Both the position numbers and the translations under genes were made by a program. Source: an archaeon (GTDB lineage Archaea; Aenigmatarchaeota; Aenigmatarchaeia; GW2011-AR5; GCA-2688965). Taken from it: 36,297 nucleotides of DNA. The notes under the pieces are model-generated. The model had not been told where the DNA came from, searched no databases, and worked only from the letters and a program-made list of their open reading frames with translations. The stretch lies in NCBI GenBank assembly GCA_002688965.1, contig NZEE01000058.1, positions 1 through 36,297 on the forward strand, read 5' to 3'. Of the stretch, positions 17,593 to 25,492 are shown piece by piece (the first letter of the stretch is position 1; every line of letters starts with the position of its first letter).

Positions 17593-18452
17593 TTTTTCTC
17601 CTTTTTTATATCTAGATACAGCATGTGTGACAACATAGAAGATACTCTCTCTCCGTCATTAGATATAAAATTTTCAATTTCATTTTTTATTGATGACGAT
17701 TTTTCAACATAAAAATTTTGACAAACTATTCCTTGACTATTGGGATCTTTAGAAGATGTAAACTTTCTAACGGTTTGTTCTATAAGGTCTGCCTCATAAG
17801 TACAATCAGTCTGTCTTACTATAACCTTTCTTTCTTTTGAAAATGTTTCATTACTCCATAAAAATCTAACAAGATGTCCTGATTCACTTTTTCCAAATAG
17901 TGAAAATGTATTAGAGTGCTGAAAGATTTGATAAGATAAGATATCTTTTTGAGATGTTATGTGTAAATATAAATCTATATCGTGAATCCCAACGTCTGTA
18001 AATGAGTCAACTCGCTGATTAGAAGATCCTTTTACAGAGCATCTTACAAAATCCATGCTCACTATATTGCTTACTTCAACTAGAGATTTAAGCTTGTCAA
18101 CTGCAGGATTAAATCTCTCAACCATCCCAGAATAAACACTGGAATCAAGAAATATATCCTTATCTTTCTCGTTTACAATAACTGGTTTTTCAATTAAAAA
18201 CTTTCCATAAAAACCAAGATCTTTAAACTTATAGTATAGTTCAGCGTGCGTTCCTTCAGGAGTTGAAATGAGAACATGAGAGAACTCTTTAACTGTGTCT
18301 GAAGTAATATTTTCTAGACGCAGCGAATCGCTAATATCGTCACGATAAGGATCATAACAGCTATACTTTAAATTCAAAGATTTAATATATTTCTCATGAA
18401 CCTTTCCCATTCGACCTAGTCCACATATTAAAATTTTCATATCAACTGACAT
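17589..18452 (-). CDS. Gfo/Idh/MocA-family sugar oxidoreductase
   Basis: The N-terminal Rossmann fold starts KILICGLGRMGKVH and continues to VLISTPEGTHAEL and the family hallmark FLIEKPVIV. The C-terminal domain has DVGIHDIDLYLHI, matching the conserved D-x-G-x-H-D region. The start at 18452 is chosen because AAGGGG lies 4-5 bases upstream; an ATG at 18470 lacks a ribosome site. It is 287 aa, a little under the usual 310-350. Adjacent dehydrogenase and DegT genes suggest a WbpB-like step: oxidising C3 of a UDP-HexNAc uronic acid to the 3-keto form before transamination. It is coupled to the dehydrogenase by ATGA. Confidence 0.8.
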   Translation of the reverse strand: MSVDMKILICGLGRMGKVHEKYIKSLNLKYSCYDPYRDDISDSLRLENITSDTVKEFSHVLISTPEGTHAELYYKFKDLGFYGKFLIEKPVIVNEKDKDIFLDSSVYSGMVERFNPAVDKLKSLVEVSNIVSMDFVRCSVKGSSNQRVDSFTDVGIHDIDLYLHITSQKDILSYQIFQHSNTFSLFGKSESGHLVRFLWSNETFSKERKVIVRQTDCTYEADLIEQTVRKFTSSKDPNSQGIVCQNFYVEKSSSIKNEIENFISNDGERVSSMLSHMLYLDIKKEKK

Positions 18453-18546
18453 CTTTCCCCTTTGAGACATAATCTATCATGCATATTTTCATCAATCTAG
18501 CTTGTCGCTATGTTCTTGCAAAGCTTTTCTAAAGTTAATCAATTTT

Positions 18547-19356
18547 TCATAACTCTATTTTAAACTTTATCTTATTTGCAATTTTTTCAGCTATTGGACA
18601 ATTTCCCGATATTCCTTTTCTTTTGTATGCTGGCTGATTATAGACAACTTCAGGATAATGACCTTGCTCAGGGCCTCTGAGCCCAAGTTCTGATCGTATT
18701 CCTGTCATATGAATTTTCATTTGCTCTAGTGCCATTAGGCATAGTGGTTCTGCTAGCCTAAAGTTAAAACCTATATACTCATGATTATATTTTCCAACTT
18801 GCCCTTGATCGCATATAGCCCTGACCTTATCAGCATTTAGTCTTGAATCCTTAGATATGCAAATCATTCCGCCTTCAAAAGTAGAAATATTTTTTGTTTT
18901 ATAAAATGAAAATGTTCCTGCATCAGACATCATACCTGCATATTTTCCTGATAGGTGCTCTGCGCCAAAAGCCTGAGCTGCATCTTCTATGACTGATATG
19001 TTGTGTTTAGAAGCTATAACATTTATTTTTTCCATGGCGCAGATGCGCCCATAAAGATGAACAGGAATGATTGCCCTTGTTCTCTCTGTGATTGCCTGTT
19101 CAATCTTTGAAGCATCTATGAGATACGTATCAGGATCAATATCGACAAACACTGGTGTTCCACCAGCAATCACTATTGCATTTGTAGTTGCTATAAAAGT
19201 AAAAGGTGTTGTAATAACTTCGTCACCTTGCTGAAGATCTAATGACCAGAGGGGCGCTATTAGTGCGCTAGTTCCATTATTAACTGCAATACAGTCTCTT
19301 AGGTCAAATCTTTCTTTGACATACTCTTCAAAAATTTTTCTAACTACTGCTGGCAT
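18547..19356 (-). CDS. DegT/DnrJ/EryC1 sugar aminotransferase, shortened
   Basis: This is a PLP-dependent sugar aminotransferase. IAVNNGTSAL (23-32), GDEVITTPFTFIATTNA, VFVDIDPDT, AIIPVHLYG, VIEDAAQAFGA (Asp125, Gln128) and SFYKTKNISTFEGG with the PLP lysine Lys155 are all intact. The start at 19356 has AGAAGGA 8 bases upstream; an in-frame TTG at 19383 is weaker. At 269 aa it is about 100 short of the family. It lacks the first ~25 residues and the C-terminal tail, and after FNFRLAEPLCLMALEQMK it jumps to a segment like the C-terminal NQPAYK...CPIAEK, so about 80 residues of the small domain are gone. It may be inactive or minimal. It overlaps the formyltransferase end by 17 bases. Confidence 0.8.
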   Translation of the reverse strand: MPAVVRKIFEEYVKERFDLRDCIAVNNGTSALIAPLWSLDLQQGDEVITTPFTFIATTNAIVIAGGTPVFVDIDPDTYLIDASKIEQAITERTRAIIPVHLYGRICAMEKINVIASKHNISVIEDAAQAFGAEHLSGKYAGMMSDAGTFSFYKTKNISTFEGGMICISKDSRLNADKVRAICDQGQVGKYNHEYIGFNFRLAEPLCLMALEQMKIHMTGIRSELGLRGPEQGHYPEVVYNQPAYKRKGISGNCPIAEKIANKIKFKIEL

Positions 19357-20059
19357 CAGACATTTCCTTCTTATATTTTTCAAATAATCTTGCTAAATCT
19401 AATTCTTTATCTGGAGGTACACTTCTGTAATATGTGCCTCTCTTCAAAGATTCTAATGAATTGATACTGTTATTTTCTAGAAATTTTAAAGACTCAATCA
19501 TTAATTTTTGCTCTAGGCTTTGCAATCTTAAGTGTAAATCAACCAAAGTATCATCCTCATAAATATTAATTTTTTCCTGTAGTATTTTAAAACCCATGTC
19601 AATTTTACTATCAATCAAATGAGTTGTAACTCCTTGCGGATAATTTTCCAAAATTCCCCACTTTAAATTATCTAAACCTCTATTTTGTGGTAGTATTCCC
19701 GGGTGCATGTTTATTACACCCAGGCTAAAATTATCAAATGCTATAGGTTTTAATATTCTTGCACCAAGAATTATACCCACGTCTAATTTTTTCGATTTTA
19801 CAATTTCTGAGGTTTCTTCAGAATTGTGAACTGTCACGTGGTAATCTATATTATAAAATTCTGCTAACTCTCTCGGATGCCATAAAAATAAGTCTTTTGG
19901 TCCAACCCTGATTGTAGATTTGTAAAAGTTTAGTTTGACAGGGTCCGCAGCAATTATTACAGATGGTCTATATCCAGCTATACAAAGATTTTGAATCCCT
20001 GCCTGTGTTTTCCAGTGTTTAAAATTATAAGCAAATACTCCAACTCTTAATTTATCCAT
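19340..20059 (-). CDS. Sugar N-formyltransferase (formyl-THF dependent)
   Basis: The protein has the Formyl_trans_N fold of methionyl-tRNA and sugar formyltransferases. The catalytic triad can be read as Asn117 and His119 in VINMHPGILPQNRG and Asp154 in SKIDMG, with the VTTHLID strand between. At 239 aa it contains the catalytic domain only and lacks the C-terminal tRNA-binding domain of Fmt, which argues for a sugar amine as acceptor, as in VioF, WbtJ or QdtF. The ATG at 20059 lies within the end of the HAD remnant (8-base overlap), and its end overlaps the aminotransferase start. An aminotransferase followed by a formyltransferase is the standard pairing for formamido-sugars. Confidence 0.85.
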   Translation of the reverse strand: MDKLRVGVFAYNFKHWKTQAGIQNLCIAGYRPSVIIAADPVKLNFYKSTIRVGPKDLFLWHPRELAEFYNIDYHVTVHNSEETSEIVKSKKLDVGIILGARILKPIAFDNFSLGVINMHPGILPQNRGLDNLKWGILENYPQGVTTHLIDSKIDMGFKILQEKINIYEDDTLVDLHLRLQSLEQKLMIESLKFLENNSINSLESLKRGTYYRSVPPDKELDLARLFEKYKKEMSDASSS

Positions 20060-20222
20060 GTAAAGCTCCAGTTCTTACATCTACGACCTTTAAACTGGCC
20101 GATATTGCTGCATTAATTCCAGAATCTGTATCTTCAAATGCTAAAATCTTCTCAGGTTTTATATTAAACTTTTCTATCGCAAATTCGTACATATCTGGAA
20201 ATGGTTTTATTTTATAAAACAT
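20052..20222 (-). pseudogene. HAD-phosphatase C-terminal remnant, 56 aa
   Basis: A small ORF fills what would otherwise be a 147-base gap. It starts at ATG 20222, inside the last codons of the upstream glycosyltransferase, and ends at TAA 20052-20054, overlapping the formyltransferase ATG. The 56 residues begin MFYKIKPFPDMYEFAIEK and continue to ILAFEDTDSGINAAISASLK. This is the end of a beta-phosphoglucomutase-like HAD hydrolase: the motif III Lys (KPFPD) and the motif IV acidic pair with its loop (EDTDSG). Motif I (the nucleophile Asp) and motif II are missing, and no matching frame lies upstream because a stop precedes the ATG. It cannot be an active phosphatase alone. I infer a remnant left when the glycosyltransferase was inserted. 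Confidence 0.7.
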
Positions 20223-21346
20223 TTTTTTAAAATTTGTTCACACTGTTCTTCAAATGTGATTTTTCCCCAGTTGTGATCTTTGATATAGTTTTCTTTAGAC
20301 ACTATTGACTTTGCTTCTTTCATTATTTTATTTAAACTATTTTGAACTTCATGATCATAAACTAGCAATGTGTCACTAAAGAATTCAGGTACTGTTGTTG
20401 CCTTATTGCACAAAGTAATACATTTTCCTTCAATGCTTTCTCCTAAAACCCTGGGATAGCCTTTTGGAGATCCATACGGCCTAGGGTCCATCGGAATAGC
20501 ACATATCTTTGACAAACAATATAAATTTATTAAAAATTCTTCTGAAACATTTCCTATAAATGCTGGATTTATTTTTTTATTTTTACATATATCTATGATC
20601 TTTTGAAAATATCCCGATGGGATATCTTTGTTTTCTCCTGCTAGTACGACTGTATAGTCTTTAATTAGATGACTGTCAATCTGTTCAAAAAACTTTAATT
20701 GATTTTTGACATACCATATTGTTCCAGGAATCAAGATAATATTCTTCTTTGGGTAACTTTTTAAAAAAGAATTACATGATTTTTTAAAAACTGGGCCAGC
20801 CATAGGGCACATCTCTTCTTCTTCAAAATAATGATCAGCATTTCCATAATTTGGCTTATGAGACATTGTTTTAATATTTACAACATATTTGCTATTATCA
20901 ACTATTTTTCCTAACACATTGTCTCTTTTCATATTGTTTAGAACAGACGATCTAGCAATTATCACATCATAGTATTCTAAAAATTTATCAATTTTTTTTG
21001 ATTTTAGATCATTTATTTCAAAAAGCTTTGGTCTATTCAATCCTTTTTGATAGGACATGTGGATAACTGAGTCTTCTAAGCATTTTGATGCATAAAGAGG
21101 GAGACCCCATCCCTCTAATTCATACTTATAAGGTGAAAAATGTGCAAATAAAACTTTTCTATTAGAAAATAATTTTTTATTATTTTTTATATTAAAAATT
21201 AGTGAATGATCTACAGTGGCATCCTCAGCTAGATTGTAATTTAATTGCTTCGAATTTTTTCTAATATTTTGTAAACTTATTTTACTTGCTAGCTCTGGAA
21301 AAAGATCTAATAGTTGTTTTAAGCATGTATCATATAAATTATTCAT
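20207..21346 (-). CDS. Glycosyltransferase-like protein, GT-B type, 379 aa
   Basis: The C-terminal half resembles GT4 donor domains: NIILIPGTIWYVKNQLKFFEQI, YTVVLAGENKD, NPAFIGNVSEEFLINLYCLS and a relaxed PRVLGESIEGKCITLC, where GT4 enzymes have the E-x7-E motif. The N-terminal half (from about residue 65) has VLFAHFSPYKYELEGWGLPLYASKCL, a typical acceptor-side loop. The E-x7-E motif is weak, so the donor class is uncertain. The ATG at 21346 is preferred over a TTG at 21349 because GGAAG lies 6 bases upstream. The last codons overlap the start of the HAD remnant. There is no membrane helix. The codon choice is very AT-rich, like that of the next gene upstream. Confidence 0.7.
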   Translation of the reverse strand: MNNLYDTCLKQLLDLFPELASKISLQNIRKNSKQLNYNLAEDATVDHSLIFNIKNNKKLFSNRKVLFAHFSPYKYELEGWGLPLYASKCLEDSVIHMSYQKGLNRPKLFEINDLKSKKIDKFLEYYDVIIARSSVLNNMKRDNVLGKIVDNSKYVVNIKTMSHKPNYGNADHYFEEEEMCPMAGPVFKKSCNSFLKSYPKKNIILIPGTIWYVKNQLKFFEQIDSHLIKDYTVVLAGENKDIPSGYFQKIIDICKNKKINPAFIGNVSEEFLINLYCLSKICAIPMDPRPYGSPKGYPRVLGESIEGKCITLCNKATTVPEFFSDTLLVYDHEVQNSLNKIMKEAKSIVSKENYIKDHNWGKITFEEQCEQILKKCFIK

Positions 21347-21358
21347 CAACGTCTTCCT

Positions 21359-22021
21359 TTACAATTTTTTATAAATTTCTATCCCGCACCTATTTTTTTT
21401 AGAAGAGTCAATGAACTCTCCCGATTTCTTAAATAGAGGAATATCATTCATTTCAATTTCATTAATAAACTTTTTAACTCCTAAGTATCGATTACTGTCT
21501 GTATCGTGAAAAATGAAAAAACCGCCAGATTTTAAAAATTTGGAATAGAAGTTAAAATCATTTTTAACATATTCATATTCATGATTTCCATCACAAAAAA
21601 TCAAATCTAGTTTAAAATCTAGTCTAGAAAAATTTTCTTTTACCTTATTGCTTGTTGAATCACCAACAATGAAAATTGTTCCATTTTTAAAAGCTAGATT
21701 TCTTACTAAAGATTTTTCTGAGTTTGTACAACAAAGATTGTCTAGAATAATATTTTTGTCAATATTTAAGTTATTCCAAAGCATAGTGTTGGCGAGATTT
21801 GATGCAGTTCCGATCTCTAGGTAGCATAATTTTCTATCTTTAAATTCAGACCTTAAAAAACAAATTGTGGCTGCAAACTCACGAGGAATTTGCATTAAAT
21901 AGTCTCTTTCACCATTAAACATTCGTAAACCCCCGTAATCCTCTGGAGCATTTGTCTCTATTACTCTCTCTAGTGATTTAAACTCATCTGTGTGTGAAAA
22001 ATCTTCAATTCTTTTTATCAT
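21359..22021 (-). CDS. Class I SAM-dependent methyltransferase (Methyltransf_24-like)
   Basis: The protein has a class I methyltransferase core: motif I YLEIGTASNLA (67-77), an acidic strand-2 end, GDST (120-123), and the strand-4 motif LIFCDGNHEYEYVKNDF (140-156), then GGFFIFHDTD (166-175). The DGxHxYxxVxxD pattern is typical of the Methyltransf_24 and CmcI-like groups, which O-methylate sugars or small molecules with a metal ion. It is 220 aa, normal length. It is followed after 12 bases by the glycosyltransferase, so sugar O-methylation is the likely role. An 80-base AT-rich gap lies upstream of the ATG and no good ribosome site is visible. Confidence 0.75.
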   Translation of the reverse strand: MIKRIEDFSHTDEFKSLERVIETNAPEDYGGLRMFNGERDYLMQIPREFAATICFLRSEFKDRKLCYLEIGTASNLANTMLWNNLNIDKNIILDNLCCTNSEKSLVRNLAFKNGTIFIVGDSTSNKVKENFSRLDFKLDLIFCDGNHEYEYVKNDFNFYSKFLKSGGFFIFHDTDSNRYLGVKKFINEIEMNDIPLFKKSGEFIDSSKKNRCGIEIYKKL

Positions 22022-22101
22022 AATTTATATCAAGCCATAACCAATAATTTATTTCAAAATTAATATTTCACTTCTATTATACAAAATGCTTATAAAATTT
22101 A

Positions 22102-22947
22102 TCATAATTTATCTTCTGGATAGATCGATGCAGTATTTAAGGTGCAGACACTCTTTTGTCTTTCATCTAAAAACTCTCTAAAGCAATTAGCAGAATACAG
22201 CTTTTTCATTATATCTTTATTTGACATAATATTTTCAACATGCTTGTTTTTATATTTTTTCTTTAAAGATATCTTAGTAGAAATCTCTGTTATCCACTCT
22301 TTCCTACACACTTCATCAAGAAATGAAAATATCATATTCAATATTGCAGAAGGATCAGACAAGAGATCTTCATACTTGCATAAAAGATAATTGTTAAACA
22401 TTTTTGAAATATCAATACCGGACTGAGTATCCTGTATAACTTTTTCTGTTGCGATTTCTACACTATAGTTGTGAGACTGGGTATATGAAAAGATGGAGTC
22501 AAGCGGGTCTCTAGTTATCTGAATAAAATATACATTTTCTCTTCCAAGTAAGTCTATAATATGCTGAAACTTATCTGGATTCTCTCTAAATGTGGTTGCA
22601 TTTCCACCAGCTTTTTTATCGCCTATTATCTTTATTTCTTTCTTTTCAAATTCACTGTTAGCTACCAGGTCGCCCATTTTGATCCAGTCTTTTTGATACT
22701 GAATAAGGTTCCTGCCGTGCGTCGTAGACTTTTCAAGTCCAGACTGATATTCGTGGACTGCCTGTCTCACCATCGCTTCAGCAGACATTTGAATATCTCT
22801 ATTTTCATATACACAATTTTGTAAAAATCTTGACTCATTTGATATTAAGCAGCGAGGATGATAATTTACTAATTGTCCCAGAAGTGTCGAACCTGTTCTT
22901 CCACTTCCTACAAAAAATAAATATTTTAAATTTTCTGCTATAATCAT
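22102..22947 (-). CDS. PAPS-dependent sulfotransferase
   Basis: The PAPS-binding 5'-phosphosulfate loop is VGSGRTGSTLLGQL (13-26), and the 3'-phosphate motif is QITRDPLDSIFSY (143-155) with Arg146 and Ser154, in the arrangement of the Sulfotransfer_1/3 family. At 281 aa it is full length. It has no membrane segment, so it would act in the cytoplasm with PAPS supplied by the host. It overlaps the end of a second sulfotransferase of a different family by 4 bases (ATGA). Addition of sulfate to a sugar hydroxyl is the obvious role within this glycan region, though the acceptor is not known. Confidence 0.82.
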   Translation of the reverse strand: MIIAENLKYLFFVGSGRTGSTLLGQLVNYHPRCLISNESRFLQNCVYENRDIQMSAEAMVRQAVHEYQSGLEKSTTHGRNLIQYQKDWIKMGDLVANSEFEKKEIKIIGDKKAGGNATTFRENPDKFQHIIDLLGRENVYFIQITRDPLDSIFSYTQSHNYSVEIATEKVIQDTQSGIDISKMFNNYLLCKYEDLLSDPSAILNMIFSFLDEVCRKEWITEISTKISLKKKYKNKHVENIMSNKDIMKKLYSANCFREFLDERQKSVCTLNTASIYPEDKL

Positions 22948-23642
22948 TTTAATATCTCTTTACAAATGCGCGGTACTTTAAATACGTCTTTCTTTTTTTG
23001 TGAATACCCGAATAGATCAAAGTCTGACTTGTATAAAGATACAACTCGCTCAAGATTTTTATCGTCTAGATAGTGGCTATATCTATTCCACGAATTAGTC
23101 TCATTAAGCCTAACATCATCTTGTAAATAATTTTTAATTATATCTTTTTGAGTACTAGTAGAAGCTCTACAATCTAAGAACTGGTAGATACTCTTTGTGT
23201 CTTCTAAGCAAAATATTCTTTTATAGTGTCCTATAGACCTAGCTTGCCTATACATGGGTGAAAAATGATGATCACGAGGTTGCCCATGCTTGTGGGCCTC
23301 CGCCTCCAGAAAATCTAAAAAACAAACAAAATCACTGTATAAGAAATCTTTCCCTCTATCATATTTCCCACTTAGCTCTTTGATGCGTGACCTTGGTGCC
23401 CACCTATTATGTTTATTACTAAAGCCCGAAGTCAACCTTGTCAAAGGATTTCTTATTACAATAATCTTGTCTTTTTTTTTCTGTATTTCGATTTTTCTTT
23501 CTTTTTCTTTCTTTTTTCTGTTTTTCATTTTTTTCATATCCCCTCCCCCTAGTTCAAAAAAAAGATGTGAAAATGTATTATACCCGCATTTTGGAATCAA
23601 GTCAACCATGAGATCAATTGATTCTATATAGATTGTTTTCAT
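22944..23642 (-). CDS. Carbohydrate sulfotransferase (Sulfotransfer_2-like) with Lys-rich insert
   Basis: This is a different sulfotransferase fold subgroup. IPKCGYNTF (16-24) is the PAPS loop of Sulfotransfer_2 enzymes, IVIRNPLTRLTSGFSNKH (61-78) the 3'-phosphate motif with Arg64 and Ser72, then HHFSPMYRQ (equivalent to the H-W/F-x-P element) and FCLEDT. Between the two PAPS motifs lies a very basic insert (about 36-59) made almost only of Lys, Arg and Glu, encoded by a homopurine run. At 232 aa it is close to family size. It lies 18 bases after the GT8-like gene. It would sulfate a carbohydrate hydroxyl. A real basic loop or a slippage-expanded low-complexity patch are both possible for the insert. 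Confidence 0.75.
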   Translation of the reverse strand: MKTIYIESIDLMVDLIPKCGYNTFSHLFFELGGGDMKKMKNRKKKEKERKIEIQKKKDKIIVIRNPLTRLTSGFSNKHNRWAPRSRIKELSGKYDRGKDFLYSDFVCFLDFLEAEAHKHGQPRDHHFSPMYRQARSIGHYKRIFCLEDTKSIYQFLDCRASTSTQKDIIKNYLQDDVRLNETNSWNRYSHYLDDKNLERVVSLYKSDFDLFGYSQKKKDVFKVPRICKEILK

Positions 23643-23660
23643 TACTTTGTCTTTGCTCTA

Positions 23661-24425
23661 TTAGTACCATACTGCTTGCTTAATTACACACTCTTCAAAC
23701 TCATCTAAATCTTCCAAACTGTATTTAAATTTTCCAAAATGAACCTCTCTATCATAGTGTATGTGATATATTCTTGGCTCCAAGTGATCTTCCCCGAATT
23801 CATGTTTTAAATTTCTAACTTTTTCTCTTGTAGCTTTTCCTCTAATATTATACTCAAAAGGAAAAGTATGTATTTTAACATTGCTATTCCACAAAGATAC
23901 TCTTAGGCTGACCTGATCCCATCCGTTAGTCTGCTGATAGTATTTATAAAAATATTGTCTCCACGTATTCAAAAAATTATTTGTAGCTTCAGAAGAGTTA
24001 TATGCCATTATTCCCCCGTTGAACTCTGAGAATCCATATGGAATAGATTCATATTCTGGAACTAGCTTTGAATACTTTAGCCGCTTTCTAGCATAATCAT
24101 GGACTAGGCCAACATCAAATCTTTTCAATATATCAAACATGTCAGATATATTTCTCACAACTAGCGTATCAGAGTCAAGGTACACTGTATTTACAAAAGG
24201 AGAAAATCCAACAAAATCAACTTTTGCCCGTATGTGATTAGGTTGAATTTTAGCATACACATCAACTATCTGACCCATTTCATCTGTCTGCTCTTGATCT
24301 GTAAGCAATGCTATTGGCTCAGCGTTATATCGTCTAAGTGATTTTATTGACATAAGCGCTTCTTTTGTAAATGCATCGCCAAAGGCGATATATAAAAATC
24401 CATTTTCTGCTATTTTTTCTTGCAT
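23661..24425 (-). CDS. Glycosyltransferase, GT-A fold, GT8-like
   Basis: The 254-aa protein has the GT-A layout of retaining GT8-type enzymes. It opens with an N-terminal strand FLYIAFGDAFTKEALMSIKSLR and has FSPFVNTVYLDSDTLV with the metal-binding DSD at residues 84-86. SEFNGGIMAYNSSEATNNFL is the typical NGG-GxxxF-type segment. NGWDQVSL (the D-Q element) follows, and an HIHYDRE end offers a final metal ligand. Donor and acceptor are unknown. It starts 5 bases after the upstream glycosyltransferase stop. It lacks signal and membrane segments, so it is cytoplasmic. Confidence 0.78.
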   Translation of the reverse strand: MQEKIAENGFLYIAFGDAFTKEALMSIKSLRRYNAEPIALLTDQEQTDEMGQIVDVYAKIQPNHIRAKVDFVGFSPFVNTVYLDSDTLVVRNISDMFDILKRFDVGLVHDYARKRLKYSKLVPEYESIPYGFSEFNGGIMAYNSSEATNNFLNTWRQYFYKYYQQTNGWDQVSLRVSLWNSNVKIHTFPFEYNIRGKATREKVRNLKHEFGEDHLEPRIYHIHYDREVHFGKFKYSLEDLDEFEECVIKQAVWY

Positions 24426-24430
24426 TGTTT

Positions 24431-25483
24431 CTATTTTTCCTTCTGCTTGTTTTGATAAATTTCTAATATAGAGCTATAGTATCTAAGTGCCCAATTGTAC
24501 GGGTCATAATTGTTATCTAAAAATATTTTTGCATTTTTTGCTACTTTGTTTCTGATATTAAAATCTGATAGTCTGTTAAAAGATCTTAGCCATCCCATTG
24601 GAGTGTGAGCAACATACCCATTCTTCTCATCTCCAAATAAGTGAAAATTACTAGGGCTAAAGTCAGCAATAACAGGAACTCCCAGAGCCATAAAAGCTAG
24701 TGCTCTTCCATTATTAGTCTTATTCTTATATCTCATAATGTAATCTGATTGAAACTTTCCATGATTTTGATTGATAGTAGATAGCTGAAATGTTAAATCA
24801 TGCACCCCGGGACAAATTCCAATATCACACTGCCCTATGTCATCACGCACAGTAGCAATATTCCATTTTTTAAAAACTATTGGAATATCTGGCCTTCCCA
24901 AATCAGCAGTCCAGTTTATCTCACTTTCAGATTTTTCACTAAGAATATTCAATTCAATTTTTCTACTTTTTGAAAAATCTTCTAGTGCCATCTTTAGACC
25001 ACCTACAAATGAAAAAAGGTGAGGGGTCCAGCCATGATAGCATATTTTTAAAATATCTACTGGAGAATGAGTTTTTATATCAGAGTTATAATATAGCGAC
25101 TCTATGTGTGCATTTAATATAATATTATCATAAAAAGAAAGACTGTCAGCCTCCTCTAAAGATCCTACCATCACAAAGTCAAAATTGACAGAAGTTAAAT
25201 CTCTTGGCGGGGTTATCGTTCCAATAAGAATATCAGGATTTGCTTTCTTTGTTTGATCAAATAATGATTTAATATCTCCATGAAGACACTTTCCCATTAT
25301 TAAAACATCTGTATCTTTGATAATCTCTTCTGTTGTATTTTGTAGCGTAAGTATTTTTGAATTAACTCCTATAGCATTAAAATATCTACAATAATCATTT
25401 ACCCAAATTCTATATGATCCCGATGTTATATTGACATTAGCAACAAGAAATACTATTTTTAAACTATTATTAATTTTATTCAT
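24431..25483 (-). CDS. Glycosyltransferase-like protein, GT-B type, 350 aa
   Basis: The N-terminus (KIVFLVANVNITSGSYRIWVNDYCRYFNAIG) is a GT-B acceptor-side start. The C-terminal half contains CDIGICPG, then KTNNGRALAFMALGVPVIAD, in the position of the GT4 E-x7-E region but with Asn-Gly-Arg-Ala in place of the Glu signature, and ends with a helix typical of these folds. Such NGRA variants occur in phage and bacterial glycan clusters. It may use the fold without the standard phosphate contacts. It sits between the double methyltransferase (9 bases upstream) and the GT8-like gene (5 bases downstream). There are no membrane segments. The identification is by fold pattern, so the activity is uncertain. 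Confidence 0.65.
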   Translation of the reverse strand: MNKINNSLKIVFLVANVNITSGSYRIWVNDYCRYFNAIGVNSKILTLQNTTEEIIKDTDVLIMGKCLHGDIKSLFDQTKKANPDILIGTITPPRDLTSVNFDFVMVGSLEEADSLSFYDNIILNAHIESLYYNSDIKTHSPVDILKICYHGWTPHLFSFVGGLKMALEDFSKSRKIELNILSEKSESEINWTADLGRPDIPIVFKKWNIATVRDDIGQCDIGICPGVHDLTFQLSTINQNHGKFQSDYIMRYKNKTNNGRALAFMALGVPVIADFSPSNFHLFGDEKNGYVAHTPMGWLRSFNRLSDFNIRNKVAKNAKIFLDNNYDPYNWALRYYSSILEIYQNKQKEK

Positions 25484-25492
25484 TTGTAATTT

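Noticed and set aside
22022..22101. Possible bacterial-type promoter (TATAAT at 22076-22081) before the methyltransferase gene
   Set aside because: The -10 box is good but the matching -35 position is poor (TGATAA), and the region is almost all A and T. It is not strong enough to list.
23941..23948. Second exact TATAAATA on the minus strand
   Set aside because: It is in the middle of the GT8-like gene and no gene start is close downstream, so it is most likely chance.
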